Shown here: in pieces, positions 21,426 to 28,437 of the stretch | How the letters are laid out: each line of letters begins with the position of its first letter | Position numbering within the stretch: position 1 is the first letter of the stretch | Source: CAZWTD01 sp964637345 | GTDB taxonomy: Bacteria > Patescibacteriota > Patescibacteriia > HK-STAS-PATE-3 | Direction: 5' to 3' | Assembly: GCA_964637345.1 (NCBI GenBank) | Contig: CAZWTD010000013.1 | Span: 1 to 32,281, forward strand | Length of the DNA stretch: 32,281 nt | Made by a program: the position numbers and the translations under genes | Notes under the pieces: generated by a model | What the model was told of the DNA's origin: nothing | What the model saw: only the letters and a program-made list of their open reading frames with translations | Databases searched by the model: none

Positions 21426-22562
21426 CTAGAGCCGGGTAAAGACCCGGATCGTGTTAGTAATTCTCCTTGTGGCGAAGCTGGCCGAAAGACCACCACCGAA
21501 GCCGAAGAGGCCGAAGTGTTTTCCGACCTCGAGAGCCTCACCATTGATGGCTAGAGCTAAGGGAATGGATCCGCTGGTCGTGTTGCCGAAACAGCCGCCA
21601 GCATCAAGAACCTCTCCCTCGAAGCCACGAGCGCGCCACCGCTGGATGATCTCTCCATTCAGTACGCGGTTGGCTTCGTGAAGAACAGCGAGGTGAAGGT
21701 CGGAGAGTGACCAACCAACCTTTTCCAGCGCGGCTTCAGTAGCCGGTCCACCGACGAAGTCCACCATCCGTTCACGGACAATTGGTCCGTCCATGGCCAG
21801 GCGGTGAAGATACGCGAGCAGGTCTTCTTCGGACATGAGCGGTGCGCGCGAACCACCCTTTGGCGTGATGATAATGTCGGATTGTGAGCCGCCCAGCCAA
21901 CTCCAGAAGTTGTTTGGGCCGAACATGTCCAAGACATTCGGAACCGCTACGAGTTCCGTCGCCGTCCCAACGTCTCCGAGGACGCAGGCGAAGGCGCGGT
22001 CACGCCAGTTGATTGTCCGGCTCATCGCATCAGCTCCAATGAGCAGGATGCGCTTTGCTTGGCCGGACCGGATCAGTGCATAGCTGAGGCGGAGCGCTGC
22101 AACCCAGCTTGAGCAGGCCAGGCTAACGACTGCGCCGCCGACTTCATGCGGACGACTGTTGATCGATTCGGGGATGCCGATGAGGTGCTGGAGCAGGGCG
22201 ACGTCCGGCGGACTGTAGAGGTAGGAAGGCGTTACTGTTGCGAAAACAATGAAGTCGAATGTGGCCGGATCGATACCGCCCAGTTCGATGAGGAGTTGGG
22301 ACGCTCGGACCGCGAGGTCAATCGTTCCCTCGCCGTCGGCGACGAAGCGGCGTTCGGTGAAGCCGATGTTCTGACGAATCCAGCGATCATTCGTCCTGAA
22401 AACGTGTTTTTCGTCTCTTGTCAGTTCTCGTCCAAGCTGTCGTTCGTAGCGTACTCGCTCTTCCTCGAGCCGTTCCGCCACCGTGTCATTCGTGACCACA
22501 GTTGGCGGAGCGTACGCCGCGATAGATCGGATCGCCATTCCAGGAGGATACTGTTCGACCAT
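21426..22562 (-). CDS. 3-oxoacyl-ACP synthase III-like ketosynthase (FabH/thiolase fold)
   Basis: KASIII enzymes condense an acyl-CoA with an acyl-ACP. All three catalytic residues are visible in their motifs: Cys150 in VSLACSSWVAAL, His295 in VLHEANRV, and Asn327 in GGCFGNTTSGSIPLALA. At 378 residues it is about 60 longer than E. coli FabH; part of the extra length is an N-terminal helical segment (residues 25-60). The start at ATG 22562 is supported by AGAAGGAGA eight bases upstream; an upstream in-frame extension is unlikely. It has its own promoter and terminator. The ACP at 10918 is the only other related gene in view, so it may act in a special condensation (acyl starter, hydroxymethylglutaryl-like or secondary product chemistry) and not bulk fatty-acid synthesis. 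Confidence 0.88.
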   Translation of the reverse strand: MVEQYPPGMAIRSIAAYAPPTVVTNDTVAERLEEERVRYERQLGRELTRDEKHVFRTNDRWIRQNIGFTERRFVADGEGTIDLAVRASQLLIELGGIDPATFDFIVFATVTPSYLYSPPDVALLQHLIGIPESINSRPHEVGGAVVSLACSSWVAALRLSYALIRSGQAKRILLIGADAMSRTINWRDRAFACVLGDVGTATELVAVPNVLDMFGPNNFWSWLGGSQSDIIITPKGGSRAPLMSEEDLLAYLHRLAMDGPIVRERMVDFVGGPATEAALEKVGWSLSDLHLAVLHEANRVLNGEIIQRWRARGFEGEVLDAGGCFGNTTSGSIPLALAINGEALEVGKHFGLFGFGGGLSASFATRRITNTIRVFTRL

Positions 22563-22636
22563 AGCGCATCTCCTTCTCTGTGGTCGTTGTAAAAGAGAAT
22601 CGAGGCGTGCTGCCCCGTGTTCATTGATGCCTTCCC

Positions 22637-22664
22637 ACACTACGCTCCGTGTTTGACTTGTCAA
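22637..22664 (-). promoter_or_regulatory. Promoter of the ketosynthase gene
   Basis: On the - strand TTGACA (22664-22659), 16 bases, TAGTGT (22642-22637). The leader is about 68 bases. Confidence 0.5.
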
Positions 22665-22670
22665 TCCTCG

Positions 22671-22699
22671 TTGACCGGAGGGCCGGAGAATGGTACGGT
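22671..22699 (+). promoter_or_regulatory. Promoter of the flippase operon
   Basis: TTGACC (22671-22676), 17 bases, TACGGT (22694-22699) preceded by TGG. It is back to back with the ketosynthase promoter, with six bases between the -35 boxes. The ATG at 22725 follows the -10 box by 25 bases, without a Shine-Dalgarno. Confidence 0.5.
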
Positions 22700-22724
22700 A
22701 TGGGCGCTTTTTACGGTATTTTCA

Positions 22725-24173
22725 ATGTCACTGACAGGCCAAATCGCTCGGAATACCATACTGCAATTTCTCGGAAAAATTATTGGAACCGCGCTTGGAT
22801 TTGCGACGGTGGTGTTCATGCTGCGCTATCTTGCGCCGGCGGAATATGGATACTACACGACCGTCATTTCCTACCTCGGCTTTTTTGGAGTTATTGCTGA
22901 ACTCGGCCTCTACCTCACGCTCATCCGGGAAATATCGAAACCCGGCGCTGATACCGCCCGAGTCCTTGGTAACACCATGGGCTTGCGCATTGTTGCGGCG
23001 ATTGTACTTCTCGGTTTAGGTCTCGCGATAGCCTGGTTCCTCCCGTACCCGAGCGTCGTGAAGCAGGGGATGCTCATCGGCGTCTTCTCCTTCGTCGCGA
23101 TCGTTCTCAACCAGCTTCTCGTCGGCGTGTTCCAGAAGAAGCTGGCGATGCATTGGGTGGTCCTTGGCGAAATCTCCGGACGCGTTCTTCTCTTTCTGGG
23201 AACCCTGCTCGTTATCAAGCTCGACTTGGGACTTCTCGCGATTATTGCCGTGGTCGTACTCGGGAGCGTCCTGAATTTCTTGATAACGTTTATTGCGGCC
23301 CAACACTACGAACGCATTACGCTTCGCTTTGAGTGGCCTTACTGGGGGTATTTGCTCCGGGAAACAGCCCCGCTGGCGCTGTCGGTCGTCCTCAACTTAC
23401 TGTACTTCCGGCTCGATACGATTTTTCTCTCATTGATGAAATCGCCGGCTGATGTCGGACTCTACGGCGCGTCGTATAAAATCCTTGAGATCCTCGTGAC
23501 CTTTCCGAATATGTTCGTCGGGCTCTTACTCCCGATTCTGACCGCGACAGCCTTTGTGAATCGAGATCGCTTCATCCAGGTGTTTCAACGCGCCTTTGAC
23601 TTCTTACTCATGGCGACGATCCCACTCGTTCTTGGCGGTCTCCTCATCGCGAAGCCGCTCATTCTCTACTTTAGTCCGGACTACGCCGGAGCCGTGCCAA
23701 TTTTTCGTGTGCTGATTTTTGCCATCGGCTGTCTCTTTCTCGGCGCGCTCTCCGGGCATTCGATCGTTGCGATTAATGCGCAGCGGCGAATGGTGTGGGG
23801 CTACCTAGGCGTCGCCCTTCTCGGCATCGTGAGTTATCTCGTTCTCATCCCGCCGTTTTCGGTGTATGGCGCAGCAGCAGGAACGGTATTGACCGAGTTG
23901 ACGATTATGCTCATCGGCTTCGTGATTATCCTGCGGACAATGAAGTTTCGCCTTACCTTTCGGTATGGCTTGATCGCCATTGCGGCAAGCCTTCCAATGC
24001 TTGGAGCGCTCTGGCTCGCCCGCGATTTGCATTTCTTCATTCAGCTTCTCGTTGCGGTGATCGTCTATCCAGTGGCACTTTACCTTTTTCGTGGCTTTGA
24101 TCGCTCCTTTATTCGTGAGCTTCTTTCCTCGCGTTCCGCCGGATCAACTGACGCTGATTTTCCCTCACCATGA
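22725..24173 (+). CDS. Polysaccharide flippase (Wzx-like, MOP superfamily)
   Basis: The 482-residue protein has 12-14 hydrophobic segments and the typical N-terminus of PST/Wzx exporters, ARNTILQFLGKIIGTALGFATVVFMLRYLAPAEYGYYTTVISYLGFFGVIAELGLYLTLIREIS. It would flip lipid-linked glycan units across the membrane. Further family-like pieces are YFRLDTIFLSLMKSPADVGLYGASYKILE in the middle and VGLLLPILTATAFVNRDRF. I chose ATG 22725 because the conserved region starts directly after it. It is the first gene of an operon of five whose stops and starts overlap, continuing with GT2, a polymerase/ligase, a Ham1-like protein and another polymerase/ligase. Distinguishing it from a MurJ-type flippase needs a profile search, but gene context favours surface polysaccharide. 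Confidence 0.88.
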   Translation: MSLTGQIARNTILQFLGKIIGTALGFATVVFMLRYLAPAEYGYYTTVISYLGFFGVIAELGLYLTLIREISKPGADTARVLGNTMGLRIVAAIVLLGLGLAIAWFLPYPSVVKQGMLIGVFSFVAIVLNQLLVGVFQKKLAMHWVVLGEISGRVLLFLGTLLVIKLDLGLLAIIAVVVLGSVLNFLITFIAAQHYERITLRFEWPYWGYLLRETAPLALSVVLNLLYFRLDTIFLSLMKSPADVGLYGASYKILEILVTFPNMFVGLLLPILTATAFVNRDRFIQVFQRAFDFLLMATIPLVLGGLLIAKPLILYFSPDYAGAVPIFRVLIFAIGCLFLGALSGHSIVAINAQRRMVWGYLGVALLGIVSYLVLIPPFSVYGAAAGTVLTELTIMLIGFVIILRTMKFRLTFRYGLIAIAASLPMLGALWLARDLHFFIQLLVAVIVYPVALYLFRGFDRSFIRELLSSRSAGSTDADFPSP

Positions 24174-25057
24174 CCCCACGTTTTTCTGTTGTTATCCCTT
24201 CACTCAATCGCCCCGAAGCGCTTGAAGCGCTCGTTCGACAATTTCTCGAACAGGACTATCCGGATTTTGAAGTGGTTATTGTTGATCAGAGCGCGGTTGA
24301 ACATGAGGGCGTAAAGCGTCTTGCCGGTCACGATGCCCGAGTCCGCTACCTCCATATCGATCGAGCCGGGACCTGCCACGCGCGGAACGTCGGAGTTCAA
24401 GCTGCGAGCGGGGACCTTATCTTTTTTGTGGACGACGACTCGGAGCTTCCCCAGTGCGACCTGTTCGCTATTCATGCCGAGAACTACTCGGACGAAAAAA
24501 TCGGGGGAGTCGGCGGGAGAGTTGTTGACCGAAACCAGCGATTGAACCGCGAACAGAGCGGGCCGACCTGCTGGGTAACGCCGGACGGGCGCGTCTTCCC
24601 GAATGCAACGAGTAACACGCGGACAATGATTAATGCGCCGCGCGGCGGGCATATGTCGTACCGGAAGTCGGTTATTCTCGCGGTTGGAGGTTTCGACGAA
24701 CAGTTTGTCGGGAACGCCATGCGCGAGGAGACGGATTTTTCGCTTCGGGTTGTTGAAGCGGGAAATACTATCGTCTTTGATCCGCGAGCGACGGTAATCC
24801 ATCTCGGCCTTCATTCCGGAGGAAGTCGCCAGCGGGATCGCCGCCAATGGTACGAAGATTTCTTTGCGAATGAGTTGTATTTTTTCCTGAAGCACTTTTC
24901 GCGGCAGTATCTTCCGCGCTTTTTCGCTCGTAAGGCGCGAGCGATCCTCTCGTGTATGTTTTTCTACGGTCTTGGTCGGCCCGCGTGGGTAAAAACTCCC
25001 TGGATTGGATTCCGTTTGGCTCGCGAGCGCTACGAGCATTTACGAGAACGTACATGA
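24170..25057 (+). CDS. Glycosyltransferase family 2
   Basis: The 295-residue protein starts with the GT-A nucleotide-binding region FSVVIPSLNRPEALEALVRQFLEQDYPDFEVVIVDQS, followed by RAGTCHARNVGVQAASGDLIFFVDDDSELP, which contains the metal-binding DxD (residues about 87-93). HMSYRKSVILAVGGFDEQFVGNAMREETDFSLRVVEAG is the acceptor-side motif with the ED-type catalytic region. The C-terminus has one hydrophobic stretch (ILSCMFFYGLG) that may touch the membrane. It overlaps the flippase stop by ATGA and its own stop overlaps the next start, so translation is coupled. It transfers a sugar from a nucleotide donor; which sugar cannot be read. Confidence 0.92.
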   Translation: MTPRFSVVIPSLNRPEALEALVRQFLEQDYPDFEVVIVDQSAVEHEGVKRLAGHDARVRYLHIDRAGTCHARNVGVQAASGDLIFFVDDDSELPQCDLFAIHAENYSDEKIGGVGGRVVDRNQRLNREQSGPTCWVTPDGRVFPNATSNTRTMINAPRGGHMSYRKSVILAVGGFDEQFVGNAMREETDFSLRVVEAGNTIVFDPRATVIHLGLHSGGSRQRDRRQWYEDFFANELYFFLKHFSRQYLPRFFARKARAILSCMFFYGLGRPAWVKTPWIGFRLARERYEHLRERT

Positions 25058-26478
25058 GGCTCAGGCAGACCTGGCCAAGTCTGATCGTTGGGGTCCTTCT
25101 CACCATTATTGCGGCTGCGCTCGCCCCAAAACTCGGCGTCGGCGCGCTCGCTTTTGTTGTTGGCCTGTCGGTAGTCCTCATCGTTGCCTATTTAACCTAT
25201 ACAAATCCGACGGTCGGACTCTTAGCGATGATCTTCCTCCTTCCCTTTGAGCGAGTTGGATCAATCGAGCTCGCGGGTTTTACCCTTCGGACAAGTCAGG
25301 TTATCGGAGCACTCTTACTTTTTGTTTTTATCCTTTCTGTTGTTTTACGTCGGGCTGGCCGCGTTCGACCGAATCCGACCGTCTGGCTTGGCGCGCTCTT
25401 GATCCTCATTGCCGTACTCTCTATGACGCAGGCAGTGAACGGTTTTCGAGCAGCAACCGTACTCACCTTCGTTGGGTTTACGATTGTTGTTAGTTGGCTG
25501 GTTCCACACTTTGTGACGAATACCGCCGTCCTCCGCCGTTCGGTGATTGTACTCGGAGTGTCTACGGCACTTGTCTGCGCCTTCGGGTTGTTTCAATTTG
25601 CCGGCGATCTTGTTGGCCTCCCGCCTTCGTTGACTGGTTTGCGCGATCTCTATACGAGCGAGGTATTCGGCTTCCCGAGGATTCAATCGACCTTTCTTGA
25701 GCCGCTCTACTTTGCAAACTTTCTCCTCATTCCACTCGGAATTCTGATTTCACTTCTGCTCGCCGGCCAAAAAGTTGTTCGTCCGATCTGGCTACTCGCG
25801 CTTACTTTACTCGCCGGGGTGAATTTCGTTCTAACGCTTTCGCGCGGGGGGTATATCGCGCTCGCCTTTTCCCTTCTCGTGCTTGCTGTCGTCTATTGGC
25901 GAAAGGTCTTAGCGCCGCACCGGGTATTGCTCGGCGTCCTTGTCCTCGCCGTGATCGTCTGGGGGGCTTCTCAATTTCTCGGCTTAACCGGCGATCGCCA
26001 AGAATCGATTGATACATTCTCACGTCAGGCAACCGGTATCTTTACCGGAGCGTCCTACACTGATCGGGCGACAACCTTTGAAGATGCCTGGGCGATGGCG
26101 CAGGCGCGGCCCTGGCTCGGCGTTGGGATTGGCAACTTCGGTCCGAATGTCGCTGATTTTCCTCTCGTCCAGCCGGAACAAGGCTGGCTCATTGTGAATA
26201 ACGAATTTTTGGAAGTTCTCGCCGAGTTAGGTATTTTTGGCTTTTCCACTTTTCTTCTCCTGCTTCTCGTCCTCTTCATTCGTACCATTCGCGCGATTCG
26301 GTTTGCGCGCGATCCTTTTGTCCGGGCTGTTCTTGTCGGTCTCCTCGCCGCGTTCGTCGGGGTTATTGTTCAGTATCAAACCTTTTCGATTCTCTACATC
26401 ATGCACATCTGGTTCCTCTTTGGATTGATGGTTGCTGCCCAGAACATCGCTTTTGATCGAACAACGGATCATGCTTGA
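25054..26478 (+). CDS. O-antigen polymerase/ligase-like membrane protein (second copy)
   Basis: The 474-residue protein has about 12 membrane segments and the Wzy_C/WaaL pattern: LTLSRGGYIALAFSLLVLAVVYW in the middle, then an outside loop containing RATTFEDAWAMAQARPWLGVGIGNFGPNVADF, then NNEFLEVLAELGIFGFSTFLLLLLVLF. I chose the ATG at 25054, which overlaps the GT2 stop (ATGA) and precedes the first helix; an upstream in-frame ATG would overlap the GT2 gene by about 100 bases. It shares the general plan but little sequence with the proteins at 19751 and 27082. Polymerase, ligase or glycosyltransferase of the same fold remain possible. Confidence 0.83.
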   Translation: MRLRQTWPSLIVGVLLTIIAAALAPKLGVGALAFVVGLSVVLIVAYLTYTNPTVGLLAMIFLLPFERVGSIELAGFTLRTSQVIGALLLFVFILSVVLRRAGRVRPNPTVWLGALLILIAVLSMTQAVNGFRAATVLTFVGFTIVVSWLVPHFVTNTAVLRRSVIVLGVSTALVCAFGLFQFAGDLVGLPPSLTGLRDLYTSEVFGFPRIQSTFLEPLYFANFLLIPLGILISLLLAGQKVVRPIWLLALTLLAGVNFVLTLSRGGYIALAFSLLVLAVVYWRKVLAPHRVLLGVLVLAVIVWGASQFLGLTGDRQESIDTFSRQATGIFTGASYTDRATTFEDAWAMAQARPWLGVGIGNFGPNVADFPLVQPEQGWLIVNNEFLEVLAELGIFGFSTFLLLLLVLFIRTIRAIRFARDPFVRAVLVGLLAAFVGVIVQYQTFSILYIMHIWFLFGLMVAAQNIAFDRTTDHA

Positions 26479-27085
26479 TCGAATTGTCATTGCGACGCAT
26501 AACCCAGCTAAACGGGAGCGCTATGCAAGGCTCCTTGGGCGATTCGCCGGCCAGGTGCTTTCTTTAAACGAGGTAGGCATCACGGAAAAGTCAGCGGAGC
26601 TTGGTGAGACCGCCGAGGACAACGCGTTACTGAAGGCCCGTTTCTATTGTAGCCGCGTGCAGCTTCCCGTCCTCTCCGAAGATGAGGCCTTGTACGTAGA
26701 TTTCCTTTCAGATGACGAACAGCCCGGCGTGCATGTTCGGCGCGTCGACCGACAGGACGAGGTAGATGATGATGCGCTCCTGGCCCATTGGGAACAACGC
26801 ATCCGCGAGGTGCCTGCGGAACGCCGGACCGGGCGCTGGCATTTTGCTTTTGCGATCGTTTTTCCTGACGGAAGAAGTTCAGTCGCCTCGATTGATCGAC
26901 GGATTCGTTTTTTCTCTCCCTCATCCAAAATGCGAATTCCTGGCTGGCCGATGAGCAGCCTCCAAGGACCACTCGACGCAGGCAAGCCGCATAGCGAGAT
27001 GACCGAGGATGAAAAACGTCAGGCCGAATCCCAGATTGATAGTATGGTAGGTGAAGCGCTTACTCCTTTCTTTCTTTTCACATGA
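26471..27085 (+). CDS. Divergent Ham1/RdgB-like NTP pyrophosphatase
   Basis: RdgB-family enzymes hydrolyse non-canonical purine nucleotides (ITP, XTP) to monophosphates. The 204-residue protein follows their order: IVIATHNPAKRERYARLL (usually TGNxxK), GETAEDNALLKARFYC (usually TFxENAxLKA), PVLSEDEALYVDFLSDDEQPGVHVRR (usually ADDSGLxVxAL...PGxYSAR), and RRTGRWHFAFAIVFPDGR. The catalytic region differs from the consensus: ADDSGL has become SEDEAL, and SSLQGPLDAGKPHSEMT stands where SHR would be expected. It may have changed substrate or lost activity. Its place within a polysaccharide operon is unusual; it overlaps the genes on both sides (8 and 4 bases). ATG 26471 fits the first strand. Confidence 0.72.
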   Translation: MLDRIVIATHNPAKRERYARLLGRFAGQVLSLNEVGITEKSAELGETAEDNALLKARFYCSRVQLPVLSEDEALYVDFLSDDEQPGVHVRRVDRQDEVDDDALLAHWEQRIREVPAERRTGRWHFAFAIVFPDGRSSVASIDRRIRFFSPSSKMRIPGWPMSSLQGPLDAGKPHSEMTEDEKRQAESQIDSMVGEALTPFFLFT

Positions 27086-28365
27086 CTCCAGTACTCGTTG
27101 CCTTGAGTCTTCTCTTTTTCACGGTTGCGGCTTCCTATCGGAGAAGCTGGGGGGTTGCCGTGATCCTCTTTGCCTTGCCGAGCTATTTGATACGGTTCGA
27201 GCTGACCTGGATTCCGATGACCCTTCTCGAGGCCTACATCCTTCTGTTGTTTCTCGTCTGGTGCATCGGACTTCTTCGGTCTGGGCGCGGTCTGACGCAG
27301 GCCTGGCGCCTTGCCGGTCTCTCCCGTGCTTTCGTCGGGCTGAGTCTCGCCTGGGTGGGCCTCGGGCTGGCCGCGAGTTTTTGGTCGAAGGACCCTGGGG
27401 CTGGACTTGGACTTTGGAAGGCCTATTTCCTTGAACCTGTTTTGTTTGCGTGGGTGCTTATTTCTACGTCTCGAGAAGTCCGGGTCTGGAGATCGTATGC
27501 GATCAGCCTTGGGTTGGGGGCCGCCCTTATCGGAATAGTGAGTTTGCTCCAAGCCCTTGGTGCGGTCCCGTCGCCGCTTCCTTGGTCCGAACAGATGCCG
27601 CCGCGTTTCTCGTCACTGTTTGAATATCCAAACGCGGTTGGACTTCTCCTCGCTCCGATTCTTGCGTTTGCGATCGGGTTTCTCGCGAAATATCATGCCC
27701 TTCGACTCCCGGAACGTCTTTGGCTCTGGGGCGCAATCTTCTTTGGACTCATCGCGATCGGTCTTGCGGTTTCCGAGGGAGCGATTCTTGGGATCATCGC
27801 TGCGGTGCTCCTCTGTATTCTCATGAGTCGGTCTTGGAAGCGGTGGATTGCCGGCGTACTTATTCTTGTTGCTATTCTAGCTGTCATTCCCCAAACGCGG
27901 GACTATCTTTCAACGCTCGCGACTTTTCGAGATACGTCTGGTGACGTTCGGCTTCGCATGTGGGAGGGAACAATGCGCTTGCTCGCTGCGCACCCGCTCG
28001 AGGGCGCTGGACTCGGCGGCTTTCCAGCCTTATACGATCAGTATCGCGACGCCGCACACGTTGAACTCCTTCTCTATCCTCATAATGTTTTTCTCAACTT
28101 CTGGGTGGAGCTTGGGATATTCGGTCTTTTACTCTTTCTCGCCTTGGTTCTTCGGTTTTTTCTTTTCGTCGCGCGCGCGTACCGGCAAAACGGAGAAGCG
28201 ATGCGAGCTACGACGATCGGTTTGCTTATGGCTATGACCGCGCTACTTATCCACGGCGTAGTTGATGTTCCCTACTTTAAGAATGACTTGGCCGTCTTGT
28301 TCTGGGTTCTTCTCGCTGGCGCTGAGCTTGTCCGAACTGGACAAAAACCTCAAAAAGCGCTATAA
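27082..28365 (+). CDS. O-antigen polymerase/ligase-like membrane protein (third copy)
   Basis: The 427-residue protein has about 11 hydrophobic segments and the Wzy_C pattern: FEYPNAVGLLLAPILAFAIGFL, RDTSGDVRLRMWEGTMRLLAAHPLEGAGLGGFPALYDQYRDAAHVELLLYPHNVFLNFWVELGIFGLLLFLALVL. The GxG and PHN-FLNFWxExG stretch is the usual outside-loop signature of this family, where the His and Arg residues act in catalysis. It overlaps the Ham1-like gene by ATGA and is last in the operon. Its TAA stop lies inside the -10 box of the amidase promoter that follows. No terminator is seen, so some read-through into the amidase gene is likely. Confidence 0.83.
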   Translation: MTPVLVALSLLFFTVAASYRRSWGVAVILFALPSYLIRFELTWIPMTLLEAYILLLFLVWCIGLLRSGRGLTQAWRLAGLSRAFVGLSLAWVGLGLAASFWSKDPGAGLGLWKAYFLEPVLFAWVLISTSREVRVWRSYAISLGLGAALIGIVSLLQALGAVPSPLPWSEQMPPRFSSLFEYPNAVGLLLAPILAFAIGFLAKYHALRLPERLWLWGAIFFGLIAIGLAVSEGAILGIIAAVLLCILMSRSWKRWIAGVLILVAILAVIPQTRDYLSTLATFRDTSGDVRLRMWEGTMRLLAAHPLEGAGLGGFPALYDQYRDAAHVELLLYPHNVFLNFWVELGIFGLLLFLALVLRFFLFVARAYRQNGEAMRATTIGLLMAMTALLIHGVVDVPYFKNDLAVLFWVLLAGAELVRTGQKPQKAL

Positions 28366-28366
28366 T
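28338..28366 (+). promoter_or_regulatory. Near-consensus promoter of the amidase gene
   Basis: TGGACA (28338-28343), 17 bases, TATAAT (28361-28366, perfect -10). The promoter lies within the end of the preceding gene, whose stop codon (28363-28365) is part of the -10 box. The predicted start is near 28373. Confidence 0.8.
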
Positions 28367-28437
28367 ACCTAATGTTAGTGCAGCCGGTTTAGCCTTATGA
28401 GGTGACTCGTAGGGTTTTTCGTTACCTAAAGACAAAC

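Noticed and set aside
24200..25039. 279-codon open frame on the - strand
   Set aside because: Shadow of the GT2 gene, whose DxD and family motifs are on the + strand.
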